A stretch of 41,820 bases of DNA, taken from assembly GCA_019239975.1 (NCBI GenBank), contig JAFAZE010000169.1, positions 1-41,820 of the forward strand, in the 5' to 3' direction. Both the position numbers and the translations under genes were made by a program. The DNA is from Streptosporangiaceae bacterium (GTDB taxonomy: Bacteria; Actinomycetota; Actinomycetes; Streptosporangiales; Streptosporangiaceae). A model generated the notes under the pieces. It saw only the letters and a program-made list of their open reading frames with translations, had not been told where the DNA came from and made no database searches. Every line of letters begins with the position of its first letter. Positions within the stretch are counted from its first letter, which is position 1. Of this stretch, positions 16,422-24,491 are shown in pieces.

Positions 16422-17399
16422 ATGGTGGTCGATGGTGACAGGGACGGTTCAGGCAACCAGATGCGGTCGGCCGCGGCGGCGCTGCTGGCCGCGCTGGACG
16501 GCGCCCAGCTGAAGCTGGCGGCGCTGCCGTTCGCCGCCGCCGGAGCCCGGCGGTGGCTGGAGTACCGGCCACTGCGCAGGCCCGGGGCCTGCGTCGCGGA
16601 GCTCGGCATCGCCGGCCGTACGGCCGCTTTCCGGCTGCTGGCCACCGGCCTGAGCGGACATGCCTACGCACAGGCCCTGGGCGTCGTCGCCCTCGAGGAG
16701 GTTCTCGACCGGCGGGAAGGCGGGCAGCTTGGCCGGCACATGGGGGATTACTGGGTGAGCGTCTTCGGCGACCCGGACGGTGGCGGGCCATGGTCATGGC
16801 GTTTCGAGGGACATCACCTGTCGGTCACGATGACGGTCGCCGGCGACGAGGTCTCGCCCGGACCGGTTTTCCTCGGTGCCAACCCCGCCTGCGTCAGCTA
16901 CGCCGGCCGGCCGGTGTCACGGCCGCTCGCCCCGGAAGAAGACCTGGCACGGGCGCTGCTCGACGCGCTCGGGCCGTCCGGCCGGGGCGCCGCCGTGGTG
17001 GCCCGCCAGGCTCCTGGTGACATCCGCTCAGGCACCAGCCCGCGGGCGGCGGAGGGCATCGCCCCGCTGGGCGTCGCCGCTTCGCGGCTGGGGCCAGGCC
17101 CCCGGGCGGCGCTGGGACAGCTCGTCGGGCTCTACCTCGACCGGCTGCCGGCCAGCCTCGCGGCGCGGGAGGCCGCCCGGATCGCCGCCGCAGACCTGCA
17201 CTTCGCATGGGAAGGGCCGGTCACCCCCGGCACCCGGCACTACTACCGCGTGCAGGGCGATGACCTGCTGATCGAGTACGACAACACCACCGACGACGGC
17301 AATCACGCCCACACCGTGCTGCGCCGTCCCCGCAGCGACTTCGGCGAGGACATCCTCGCGGAGCATCACCGCGAGGAGCGGCATGCCGGGAACCGGTGA
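16422..17399 (+). CDS. DUF3500 domain-containing protein
   Basis: 325 aa, no signal peptide or membrane helix. It follows the DUF3500 pattern throughout: RRWLEYRPLRRPGA, ALGVVALEEVLDRREG, then the conserved FGDPDGGGPWSWRFEGHHLS, FLGANPACV, LDRLPASLAAREAARI, and the C-terminal HFAWEGP and YYRVQGDDLLIEYDNT. The final Asn/His-rich part (DDGNHAHTVLRRPRSDFGED) is the strongest signature; clustered His, Glu and Asn suggest a metal or substrate site. The biochemical role of the family is not established to my knowledge. A long N-terminal extension is open in the same frame but lacks coding character; the promoter argues for 16422. Confidence 0.85.
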   Translation: MVVDGDRDGSGNQMRSAAAALLAALDGAQLKLAALPFAAAGARRWLEYRPLRRPGACVAELGIAGRTAAFRLLATGLSGHAYAQALGVVALEEVLDRREGGQLGRHMGDYWVSVFGDPDGGGPWSWRFEGHHLSVTMTVAGDEVSPGPVFLGANPACVSYAGRPVSRPLAPEEDLARALLDALGPSGRGAAVVARQAPGDIRSGTSPRAAEGIAPLGVAASRLGPGPRAALGQLVGLYLDRLPASLAAREAARIAAADLHFAWEGPVTPGTRHYYRVQGDDLLIEYDNTTDDGNHAHTVLRRPRSDFGEDILAEHHREERHAGNR

Positions 17400-17485
17400 A
17401 TCTGGCGAGCGGGGGCCGGGCACCGGCATCGACCTGCTGGGACGAGCCCAGCCGGGCAGCGGGTGGTCCGGATCGGCCGTTCTAA

Positions 17486-18880
17486 TTAGTGGGGTATGCC
17501 GGAGATGCGGTCCCCGAGTTCGCCCAGCATGGTGCCGATGCCGGACCGTGTGCCGCCGTCGGCCTCGAGGCGGTCGGCGAGGCGGTAGAGGGTGTACAGG
17601 CCGTGCACACCGGCCCAGCGGGCGGGCTCGGGTTCCCATCGGCGGCTGCGATGCGCGACCCACGGCAGCCCGGTGAGCGGGGTACGGGCCCCGAGCGCCA
17701 GGTCCGCCAGCGTCCGCCCGGCGAGGTTGGCGGCCGCGACGCCGTGGCCCGTGTACCCGCCGGCCCAGCCAAGCCCGGACCTGGCATCGAAGGACACCGT
17801 GGCGCACCAATCACGGGGCACTCCGAGCACCCCGCACCAGGCGTGCGCGATCTTCGCCCCGGCGGCGGCCGGGAACATCCGGCGCAGGATCGCGGCGAGC
17901 GACGCCGCCGTCGACGGGTGTGTCTCGCCCCGGTCGTCCACCGCCGAGCCGAAACGATACGGGACGCCGCGGCCGCCGAACGCGATCCGCCCGTCCGCGG
18001 TGCGCTGCGCGTATATGTAGGCGTGCGCCTCGTCGCCGAGCGTCTCGCATCCGTCCCAGCCGATTTCCTTCCAGGCCGCGGCGTCCAGCGGCTCGGTGAC
18101 GACCATCGAGCTGTTCATCGGCAGCAGCGTCCGGCGCAACCCCGGCAACCGGGCCGTGAAGCCCTCCGTGCAGCGCAGCACGTGCTTCGCGCGTACGTCG
18201 CCGAAGACGGTCCTGGCCACGCCGGGCTCGATGGAGGTGACCGGCGTTGCCTCGTACAGCACGACTCCATGCCGCTCCGCGGCGGCGGCAAGGCCCGCTG
18301 CCAGCTCCGCGGGCTGCAGGCGCGCGCAGTGCGGCGTGTACAGCGCGCCGAGCGCGCCCGCCACGCTGATCCGTTCCCTCAGCGCCGCCCGGTCCAGGAA
18401 CGTGATCACGTCCTCGCCGTCGCCCCAGGCCCGGTCGCCGGAGAGCGCGGCGCGCAGCCGTTCGAGTTGCGCCGGGGAGGTGGCCACGGTCAGGCAGCCC
18501 CCCTTCACGAGGCCGGCGTCGATGGACTCCGCGGCGCAGACCCGCGCCACCTCATCGAGCGTCGAGCGCAGCTCGCTCTCCAGCGCGCGCACCCCGTCCC
18601 GTCCCCGTGGACCCCGCGCGTACCGCGTACGCGAGCCGGGCAGCGCGGCGGTCAGCCAGCCGCCGTTCCGTCCCGAGGCCCCGAATCCCGCGAACGCCGC
18701 CTCGAGCACCACCACCCGCAGCGCGGGGCTGGCCTGCTTCAGGTAGTAGGCGGTCCACAGCCCGGTGAAGCCGGCTCCGACGACGCAGACGTCGGCCTCC
18801 CCGGGCCCGGGGAGTGACGGCCGCCGCGGCGGGAACCCGCCGCGCGCCTGCCACCAGTAGGAAACCTCGCCGTTTCGCAT
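17486..18880 (-). CDS. FAD-dependent oxidoreductase, DadA/PuuB-like amine or amino acid oxidase
   Basis: 464 aa. The N-terminal dinucleotide fold ADVCVVGAGFTGLWTAYYL starts at about residue 29, with the ribose-binding glutamate in VVVLEAAFAGFGASGRNGGW, where SGRNGG is typical of PuuB/YgaF-like enzymes. The C-terminal FAD contact is GWAGGYTGHGVAAANLAGRT. The N-terminal YWWQARG resembles gamma-glutamylputrescine oxidoreductases, which oxidise an amine to an aldehyde with H2O2 release. ATG at 18880 starts right before that segment. It converges on the DUF3500 gene (86-bp gap with a weak GCTGGG/CCCAGC hairpin at 17436-17452) and diverges from ppx. Confidence 0.86.
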   Translation of the reverse strand: MRNGEVSYWWQARGGFPPRRPSLPGPGEADVCVVGAGFTGLWTAYYLKQASPALRVVVLEAAFAGFGASGRNGGWLTAALPGSRTRYARGPRGRDGVRALESELRSTLDEVARVCAAESIDAGLVKGGCLTVATSPAQLERLRAALSGDRAWGDGEDVITFLDRAALRERISVAGALGALYTPHCARLQPAELAAGLAAAAERHGVVLYEATPVTSIEPGVARTVFGDVRAKHVLRCTEGFTARLPGLRRTLLPMNSSMVVTEPLDAAAWKEIGWDGCETLGDEAHAYIYAQRTADGRIAFGGRGVPYRFGSAVDDRGETHPSTAASLAAILRRMFPAAAGAKIAHAWCGVLGVPRDWCATVSFDARSGLGWAGGYTGHGVAAANLAGRTLADLALGARTPLTGLPWVAHRSRRWEPEPARWAGVHGLYTLYRLADRLEADGGTRSGIGTMLGELGDRISGIPH

Positions 18881-18916
18881 GGACGGACGCTACCTCATGC
18901 GTGGGTGATGCCGGCT

Positions 18917-18942
18917 CTGACAAAACTGAACATCGTTGTCAG
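18917..18942. promoter_or_regulatory. Inverted repeat in divergent promoter region
   Basis: CTGACAA (18917-18923) and TTGTCAG (18936-18942) form 7-bp perfect arms with a 12-bp spacer, about 37 bp before the flavin oxidase start and 58 bp before the ppx start. Either TTGTCA could also act as a -35 element. A repressor site for the oxidase gene is the simplest reading. Confidence 0.4.
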
Positions 18943-18999
18943 GGCACGTTGTGGCCTGGCCGGACACGCCTGTGTGACGTACCGGGTACCGTCGGGGAT

Positions 19000-19938
19000 A
19001 TGCGACTTGGGGTCCTCGATGTCGGCTCGAATACGGTGCATCTTCTGGTGGTCGACGCATACCCCGGCGCACGGCCGATGGCCGCTTTCTCGCACAAGAC
19101 CGAGCTACGCCTCGCCGATCACCTCAAGCCGGACAGCAGGCTGACCGAGCAGGGTGAGGCCCGGCTGACCGCGGCTGTCGAGGAAGCGCTGCGGATCGCG
19201 GAGGACAAGGGCGTCGAGGATCTGCTGGCGTTCGCCACGTCCGCCGTGCGGGACGCGGTCAACGGCGACGAGGTCCTGGCCCGGGTCCGGAAGCGCACCG
19301 GCGCCAGCATCAACGCGCTGGCGGGCGAGGACGAGGCCCGGCTCACCTTCCTCGCCGCCCGCCGGTGGTTCGGGTGGTCGTCCGGCCGGCTGCTGGTGAT
19401 CGACATCGGCGGCGGCTCGCTCGAGGTCGCCGCGGGCATGGACGAGGAGCCGGAAGCCGTGATCTCGCTGCCGCTCGGGGCCGGCCGGCTGACCAGGGAC
19501 TGGCTGACGGCCGATCCGCCGCCGCCGGGCGAGGTGCGGAAGCTGCGCAGGCATGTGCGCGCCGAGATCGCCCGCCAGGCCGGCGTCCTGCTGCGCCGCG
19601 GCACCGCCGATCACGTGGTGGGCACGTCCAAGACGTTCCGCCAGCTCGCCAGGATCGCGGGTGCCGCGGCGTCCAGTGAGGGCCCCTACGTCAGGCGCTT
19701 CCTTGAGCACTCCGACGTGGCCGCCTGGGCCGAGCGGCTCGCGGCGATGGGCTCGGCCGAGCGCGCCCGGCAGCCTGGCGTGTCGGCGGTGCGGGCCCGT
19801 CAGCTGCCGGCCGGCGCGATCGTCGCGGACGCCATCATGGATCTGATGGACGTCTCGCAGCTCGAGATCTGCCCGTGGGCCCTGCGCGAAGGCGTCATCC
19901 TTCGCCGCCTGGACGTGCTGACCTTAGAGGCGACCTGA
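19000..19938 (+). CDS. Ppx/GppA family phosphatase (exopolyphosphatase-like)
   Basis: 312 aa, cytoplasmic actin-like ATPase-fold enzyme that releases phosphate from polyphosphate or pppGpp. Seen: first phosphate loop VLDVGSNTVHLLVVD at the N-terminus, AFATSAVRDAVNGDEVL, second loop LVIDIGGGSLEVAAG, and the C-terminal region ARQLPAGAIVADAIMDLMD. At about 310 aa it is the short actinobacterial form without the C-terminal HD-like domain of E. coli Ppx. ATG at 19000 begins directly with the phosphate loop strand. It lies in the same 15-kb neighbourhood as phoU and pst but is not in an operon with them. Confidence 0.9.
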   Translation: MRLGVLDVGSNTVHLLVVDAYPGARPMAAFSHKTELRLADHLKPDSRLTEQGEARLTAAVEEALRIAEDKGVEDLLAFATSAVRDAVNGDEVLARVRKRTGASINALAGEDEARLTFLAARRWFGWSSGRLLVIDIGGGSLEVAAGMDEEPEAVISLPLGAGRLTRDWLTADPPPPGEVRKLRRHVRAEIARQAGVLLRRGTADHVVGTSKTFRQLARIAGAAASSEGPYVRRFLEHSDVAAWAERLAAMGSAERARQPGVSAVRARQLPAGAIVADAIMDLMDVSQLEICPWALREGVILRRLDVLTLEAT

Positions 19939-19974
19939 CCCGGGCTCGCTGAACGGCGGAACCTGTGGGCAATC

Positions 19975-20019
19975 CAGCGCCGTGGGGGGCGGCCCGCCGG
20001 GCCGCCCCCCACGGCGCTG
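19975..20019. terminator. Bidirectional terminator hairpin (21-bp stem, 3-nt loop)
   Basis: Arms 19975-19995 and 19999-20019 are perfectly complementary (start CAGCGCCGTGGGGGG) around the loop GCC. It stands between the converging ppx and DivIVA-like genes, 36 and 26 bp from their stops. There is no U-tract, which is usual for actinomycete hairpin terminators. Confidence 0.8.
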
Positions 20020-20044
20020 CGGGCCGCGATACGGAGTTACCGCG

Positions 20045-21463
20045 TTACTGCTTGTTGGGCATGAGCCGGACGCCCTCGGTGGGCTCGTCCGGGTCGATCG
20101 CGGTGGCCGGGTTTGGCGCCTGCTTGCTCTCCGGGTCCGCCTGGGCCTCGTCGCCGAGCGTCACGGACGGCCTGGGCGCAGCCGGGCGCGGCGCGCCGGG
20201 CCGCGGCGCGTCAGGGCGGTGTGCGCCGGCTCGCTGCGCATCCGGTCGTGCCGGCGTGGCGCCGAGCGGCGGTTCCGTGCGCGGCCCGGCCGAGGCCGGC
20301 CCGGCGTCCGCCGCCGGCCCGGCGTCCGCTGGCAGCCGGGTGTCCGCCGCCAGCCCGGCGTCCGGCGCGGTCGCCTGCCGTCCCGCGCCCGGGGTGCTGC
20401 TGCCGCCCTCGCGCCGCCGCGCAGCACCACCATCGGGCCTGTCGGCGCCGGGCGCGCTGCCGCCAGGGGCACGGGTACCCGAGGTGCTGAGGCCAGGAGT
20501 GCTGAGGCCAGAGGTACTGAGACCCGGCGTGCTGGTGCGCGGTGTGCCTGTGCGCGGCGTGCCGGCGCCTGTGGCGGGAACACCGGGCCCGGCGTCCGCC
20601 GTGCCCGCGTCCGCCGTGGCGCCGCCCGCGCTGCCGGCGGCTGTGCCCGCGGCTCCCGCCGCCGGCCGGGGCCCGCCGGCCTCCTCCGCCCCGCCGGGCA
20701 CGGACGCGTCGGAGCTGCCGATGGTCTTGGTGACGGACTGCGCCACCTCGTCCTCCAGCGACAGCCGTGATTGCTCCGCCGCGACCAGACCCGACACGCC
20801 GTCGAGGATGTCGGTGAGCCGCCGCACCGTTTCGGCGTGCCTGGTGCTGAGCAGATTGAGCCTGCGCTCCGCGCCGTCGTGGATCGCCGTCGCGCGCGCG
20901 GTGGCCTCGTCGAGGACCTTCTTGGCCTGCGCCTTGGCGCTGGCGAGAGCGGTGTCGGCCTTCTTTCTCGTGTCACTGGTGAGCCGGTCGGCCTCGGCTC
21001 GCGCCGAGGTGCGCGTCTTGTCCGCTTCGCCCCGCGCGGCGGCGATGGTCCGCTCGGCCTGCTCCTGGGCGGCGGTGAGCATGCGTTCAGCCTGCTCACG
21101 CGCGTCGGCGCGGACCCGCTCGGATTCCTGCTGAGCGTCCGCCCGGAGTCTCGTTATCTCGTCGCCGGCCTTGTTCCGCTGCGCCTTGGCCTCGTCCTCC
21201 GCCAGTTTGAGGATCTGGGCGATCCGCTCGCTGACCTCCTCATGCGCGGGCCTGCCGCCGGGCGCCTGCTGGCGCATGGCGGCGAGCTCGCGCCGGAGGT
21301 GCTCGGCCTCGTCGAGGGCCCGGGAGAGCCGCTGTTCCAGATCGCGGATCTCATTGTTTCGCCGTGCGACGTAGTCGTCGACCTGGCGGCGGCTGTAGCC
21401 GCGCATTTGCATTTCGAATTCTTCGTGCAGAAGATTCGGCAATAGATCATTATTTTCATTCAT
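20045..21463 (-). CDS. DivIVA-like coiled-coil protein with disordered Pro/Ala/Thr-rich tail
   Basis: 472 aa, cytoplasmic. Residues about 18-34 read MQMRGYSRRQVDDYVARR, the DivIVA N-terminal membrane-binding motif. A long coiled coil covers about 35-230 (EIRDLEQRLSRALDEAEHLR, then many ARxEADK repeats such as RTIAAARGEADKTRTSARAE). The last 210 residues are disordered, with repeats like GLSTSGLSTPGLSTSG and DAGPAADAGPASAG. The architecture resembles actinobacterial polarity/cytoskeletal proteins of the DivIVA/Scy kind that organise tip growth and septation. It is not canonical DivIVA because of the tail. ATG 21463 has only a weak ribosome-binding site. Confidence 0.8.
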   Translation of the reverse strand: MNENNDLLPNLLHEEFEMQMRGYSRRQVDDYVARRNNEIRDLEQRLSRALDEAEHLRRELAAMRQQAPGGRPAHEEVSERIAQILKLAEDEAKAQRNKAGDEITRLRADAQQESERVRADAREQAERMLTAAQEQAERTIAAARGEADKTRTSARAEADRLTSDTRKKADTALASAKAQAKKVLDEATARATAIHDGAERRLNLLSTRHAETVRRLTDILDGVSGLVAAEQSRLSLEDEVAQSVTKTIGSSDASVPGGAEEAGGPRPAAGAAGTAAGSAGGATADAGTADAGPGVPATGAGTPRTGTPRTSTPGLSTSGLSTPGLSTSGTRAPGGSAPGADRPDGGAARRREGGSSTPGAGRQATAPDAGLAADTRLPADAGPAADAGPASAGPRTEPPLGATPARPDAQRAGAHRPDAPRPGAPRPAAPRPSVTLGDEAQADPESKQAPNPATAIDPDEPTEGVRLMPNKQ

Positions 21464-21985
21464 GGCTTCACACGACTCTTCGGGTCCAGTCTGGGGGGCG
21501 AGGGTCGGCGGATCGATGTCCGGAGTCCAATGTCGTCAGGTACGGGCGGGATCGCTGGGTGATCATGTGGCGGCTCGCCGGGGCTGCCGCACTCGGAACA
21601 GGCTGCCGCACGTGACCACAGGCTTCCGTATCCGGCCATGGGCCGGTCGGCTCCCCCCGCGGACCGCGGCCGACGGCTGCACGGTACGAGCACTCTCCGG
21701 GAACAGTTACTCCAGACTCTTCTCCGAAGTGACCTCTGTGCGCAAGCGAAACGGCCGAGTGTCCCGTAATATCCCAACTTGAGCAGCCGCCCCACCTGGC
21801 GCGGGCCGGCGGCCCGCGAGCGCGTACGCCGCGGGCCACGCCGGGCGGCGCGGCGGCGCGCCGCCCGGCGCATACAGCACGGGCCCGTATTAGGTCGCAC
21901 GTTCGCGGAATCGTTACGGTCGAAGTGGGTAGACCCTACCTGAGGGTGGTTAGCGAATGACCCCGTTGGGTCATGCGGAGGAGCG
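21464..21985. other. 522-bp divergent intergenic region
   Basis: No convincing gene. It should hold promoters for the DivIVA-like gene (leftward) and the small gene at 21986. Its middle (about 21700-21780) is less GC-rich than its surroundings. Two hairpins are present: a 14-bp stem at 21839-21870 and ATGACCC/GGGTCAT at 21957-21974 just before the ribosome-binding site of the next gene. Confidence 0.5.
21839..21870. terminator. Perfect 14-bp GC hairpin, terminator-like
   Basis: CGCCGGGCGGCGCG (21839-21852), loop GCGG, CGCGCCGCCCGGCG (21857-21870). No recognised gene ends nearby on either strand, so it may end an unannotated transcript or structure a leader. Confidence 0.45.
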
Positions 21986-22366
21986 GTGGCGCGACGTAAC
22001 CTGGAGGGCGAACGCGAGTATCCCCAGTCGGCGGAGGTGAGCAGGATTCCCAGGCAGGTGGATCTGCGTGTTCACGACCGCGTAGCCCTGGACGAGATCG
22101 AACTTTACGCTGAGGTGCTCAGCGCGGTGGCGGCCAGTGACCGGCCGCTCACGCCGTCGGAACTGGACGCCGTGCTCGGACTGAGACCGGCCGTGTGCGG
22201 CCGGACGTCCTTAACGGCGGCCGCGCCGCGCTTCATCACGGCGCTCCGCCGTTCCGCTGAGCGCCGCCCCGTCTACGCACGCTGGTACATGACGTCCGTG
22301 CTCCAGCGCAGAAACCCTAGCGACTGGTACATGCGGATCGCCGGGGCGTTCGTTTCGTCGACGTAG
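21986..22366 (+). CDS. Conserved-type hypothetical protein, 3' end overlapping mshD antisense
   Basis: 126 aa as read. The N-terminal two thirds look coding: IPRQVDLRVHDRVALDEIEL then YAEVLSAVAASDRPLTPSEL and DAVLGL. I recognise this as a small actinobacterial protein next to mshD that is usually only 70-85 aa. The remaining C-terminus (from about residue 73, RPAVCGRTSL) has no such character and runs 94 bases into the antisense of mshD. A lost stop or a frameshift may have extended it. GTG at 21986 follows a strong GGAGGA. A small hairpin (21957-21974) sits directly upstream. Function unknown. Confidence 0.6.
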   Translation: MARRNLEGEREYPQSAEVSRIPRQVDLRVHDRVALDEIELYAEVLSAVAASDRPLTPSELDAVLGLRPAVCGRTSLTAAAPRFITALRRSAERRPVYARWYMTSVLQRRNPSDWYMRIAGAFVSST

Positions 22367-23196
22367 AGCATCACCTGCGTGAGCCCGCGCGCCCGGAGGT
22401 TCCGCAGGCCCGCCAGGGTGAGCGCCCGGCCAAGTCCGCTGCCCTGCTCACCGGGGCCGACTCCGAGCACGTAGACCTCGCCGATCCGGCCGCGCGCGCC
22501 GGCAGCCGCTGGATGAATCTTGGTCCAGTGAAATCCGGCCATCCGGCCGTCGTGCTCGGCGATCAGGAAGCCGGCCGGGTCGAACCAGGGCTCGTGCTCC
22601 CTGAGCAGCAGATCCTCCAGCGTCCACGAGCCTTGCTCGGGATGGTCCGCGAACGCGCGCCGGTTCAGGTCCAGCCACTCCTCCTCGTCCGCCTGGGGCA
22701 CGAAGGTGCGCAGTGTCGTTCCCGGCGGGAACGCGGGGGAGGCGATCGAATCGACGAGTGACCGGCGCATCTGCCACAGGGACCGGACCCGGGTGAACCC
22801 GGCGGACCGCGCGAGCGCGGCTGCCGCGGGCAGATCACCGTGGGCCCACAGCCGTACGGCGCGTCCCTTGGCGTCGGCCTCCAGGGCCGCTACCAGCGCC
22901 GTCCCGTGCCCGCGGCGCCGCCACGCCGGATGCACCACCAGTTCGCCGCTCATGCCGTCATCGGCCGCATCCGGGTCCGGCAGGTCGAGGTGGGCGTAGC
23001 CGGCGACTTCCAGGCCCTCGGTGACGATCAGGTCGCGGGACCGCTCGCTGGTGCCGCGGCTGAGGTGGAGCAGGACGTGTTCTGACAGCGGGCCCACGCC
23101 GTCCGCTTCAGTTGCCGCGCCCACCAGGCTCATGGTCCGGCGCACCTGAGCCGGGGAAAGAGGTCCCTCGGTGATCGGGCCGCTGGACCGGATCAA
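22273..23196 (-). CDS. mshD: Mycothiol synthase (GNAT acetyltransferase)
   Basis: 307 aa. MshD acetylates Cys-GlcN-Ins from acetyl-CoA as the last step of mycothiol synthesis, in the cytoplasm. Two tandem GNAT domains are seen: the N-terminal one with GELVVHPAWRRRGHGTALVA, the C-terminal one with VYVLGVGPGEQGSGLGRALT, LRARGLTQVMLYVDETN and YQSLGFLRWSTDVMYQR. The last three segments are diagnostic for MshD. The start is taken as TTG at 23196, whose TG overlaps the TGA stop of glnR (TTGA). This gives the family's normal length and implies translational coupling; ATG at codon 22 would cut into the conserved N-terminus. Confidence 0.93.
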   Translation of the reverse strand: MIRSSGPITEGPLSPAQVRRTMSLVGAATEADGVGPLSEHVLLHLSRGTSERSRDLIVTEGLEVAGYAHLDLPDPDAADDGMSGELVVHPAWRRRGHGTALVAALEADAKGRAVRLWAHGDLPAAAALARSAGFTRVRSLWQMRRSLVDSIASPAFPPGTTLRTFVPQADEEEWLDLNRRAFADHPEQGSWTLEDLLLREHEPWFDPAGFLIAEHDGRMAGFHWTKIHPAAAGARGRIGEVYVLGVGPGEQGSGLGRALTLAGLRNLRARGLTQVMLYVDETNAPAIRMYQSLGFLRWSTDVMYQRA

Positions 23197-23945
23197 CGCT
23201 CGGCCGGGACCGCGGTGGCGGCGGTCGCCGCCGCCTTGGTGGCGCCGGCCATGTCGCGGTCCTCCGGCACGCCCTTGACCGGCACGAAGCGGTAGCCCAC
23301 GTTGCGCACCGTGCCGATGAGCGCCTCGTGTTCCGGGCCGAGCTTGGCGCGCAGCCGGCGCACGTGCACATCCACCGTGCGGGTGCCGCCGAAATAGTCG
23401 TAGCCCCACACCTCCTGGAGGAGGTGAGCACGGGTGAAGACACGGCCAGGATGCTGGGCGAGGAACTTGAGCAGCTCGAACTCCTTGAAGGTCAGGTCGA
23501 GCACCCGGCCGCGCAGCCGCGCGGAGTAGGTCGCCTCGTCGATGGCCAGATCGCCCGACCGGATCTCGTCCGGCGCGTCAGCCGCCGCCCGCACGGCACG
23601 GCGGCCGGTGGCGAGCCGGAGCCTGGCCTCCACCTCCGCGGGACCCGCCGTGTTCAGAATGACGTCGTCGGCGTTCCATTCGGCGCTCACCGCCGCCAGG
23701 CCGCCCTCGGTCACGATGGCGAGCAGCGGGCAGTCCAGGCCCGTGGTGTGCAGCAGCCGGCAGATACTCTTGGCATGCGCCAGATCGCGCCGCGCGTCGA
23801 CCAGCACGACGTCGCCGGGCGGCGCCTCGACAAGGGCGGACGCGTCGGCAGGGAGGACCCGGACCGAATGCAGCAGCAGGCCGAGGGCGGGCAGGACCTC
23901 GGCGGAAGGCTCCAGCACACCGGTCACCAAGATCAGCTCGCTCAC
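23193..23945 (-). CDS. glnR: GlnR-type winged-helix response regulator of nitrogen metabolism
   Basis: 250 aa OmpR-family regulator. The receiver domain (about 1-115) begins MSELILVTGVLEPSAEVLPA with LLLHSVRVLPADASALVE, and the acidic pocket is atypical (VVLVDARRDL), as in GlnR, which is not controlled by ordinary Asp phosphorylation. The DNA-binding domain (about 135-230) is nearly invariant: VLDLTFKEFELLKFLAQHPG, GYDYFGGTRTVDVHVRRLRA and IGTVRNVGYRFVPV. GlnR controls glnA, amtB, nas genes and much carbon/nitrogen uptake. GTG at 23945 with GGAGG in front is preferred to the longer in-frame start. Downstream mshD is coupled, the conserved actinobacterial order. Confidence 0.93.
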   Translation of the reverse strand: MSELILVTGVLEPSAEVLPALGLLLHSVRVLPADASALVEAPPGDVVLVDARRDLAHAKSICRLLHTTGLDCPLLAIVTEGGLAAVSAEWNADDVILNTAGPAEVEARLRLATGRRAVRAAADAPDEIRSGDLAIDEATYSARLRGRVLDLTFKEFELLKFLAQHPGRVFTRAHLLQEVWGYDYFGGTRTVDVHVRRLRAKLGPEHEALIGTVRNVGYRFVPVKGVPEDRDMAGATKAAATAATAVPAER

Positions 23946-23988
23946 CCGATGCACCTCCACTCCGTGGCGCAGGTACGCCATCATTATC

Positions 23989-24017
23989 TGTATAAACACA
24001 ACGGGAGCCGGGGGCAA
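23989..24017 (-). promoter_or_regulatory. Promoter of glnR-mshD
   Basis: Minus strand: TTGCCC (24017-24012), 17-bp spacer, TATACA (23994-23989). Predicted start near 23982 gives a leader of about 37 bases that contains the GGAGG of glnR. Confidence 0.5.
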
Positions 24018-24053
24018 CACCGCCCGGATCCCGTTGAGCTGAGGATATCCGAT

Positions 24054-24314
24054 ATGGCGAGAGTGACAATCCGGTACTGGGCGGCGGCCAGGGAAGCGGC
24101 GGGCACGCAGGCTGAATCTGTCGAGGCCGTGACGCTGGCCGACGCGCTGGCCGCTATCGTGGCAAGCCGCGGTCGGGACGGCCGTCTGCGCGACGTCCTC
24201 GCCAGGTCATCCTTCCTGATAGACGCCGCTCCGGCCGGCCGCAGGCCCCCGGCGGGCGTGGTGCTCCGCGACGGCGCCATCGTCGAAGTCCTCCCTCCCT
24301 TCGCCGGCGGCTAG
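24054..24314 (+). CDS. MoaD/ThiS family sulfur-carrier protein
   Basis: 86 aa beta-grasp protein ending in the diagnostic Gly-Gly (VEVLPPFAGG). The start MARVTIRYWAAAREAAGT and VVLRDGAIVEVLPPFAGG are as in MoaD. The C-terminal glycine would be thiocarboxylated by an E1-like enzyme and deliver sulfur to molybdopterin or another acceptor. GAGGATAT precedes ATG 24054. It diverges from glnR over 108 bp and has no moa gene beside it. With rhodanese SseA 3 kb away, a sulfur-transfer role fits, but the partner is unknown. Confidence 0.88.
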   Translation: MARVTIRYWAAAREAAGTQAESVEAVTLADALAAIVASRGRDGRLRDVLARSSFLIDAAPAGRRPPAGVVLRDGAIVEVLPPFAGG

Positions 24315-24491
24315 CCCGCCCGCCCAGCGTGCGCACCCCCCACTCCGCAAGGGTGATGAACGCGCCATCGAGCCGCCCCTGATCGGCTCCCGGCCACATT
24401 CATGCCCGGCCGCACCGCACCGGGCAACCGGGGGTCGTCTCTCAGGGCCAGCAGATGTTACGGTGGGTACCGGAGCGGGCTGACGGGGGGT

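Noticed and set aside
17436..17452. GCTGGG/CCCAGC hairpin as a terminator
   Set aside because: Only six base pairs; too weak to list alone, though it lies between converging genes.
22273..23409. Longer mshD starting inside glnR
   Set aside because: The extra residues are an Arg/His/Gly-rich shadow of the glnR DNA-binding domain.
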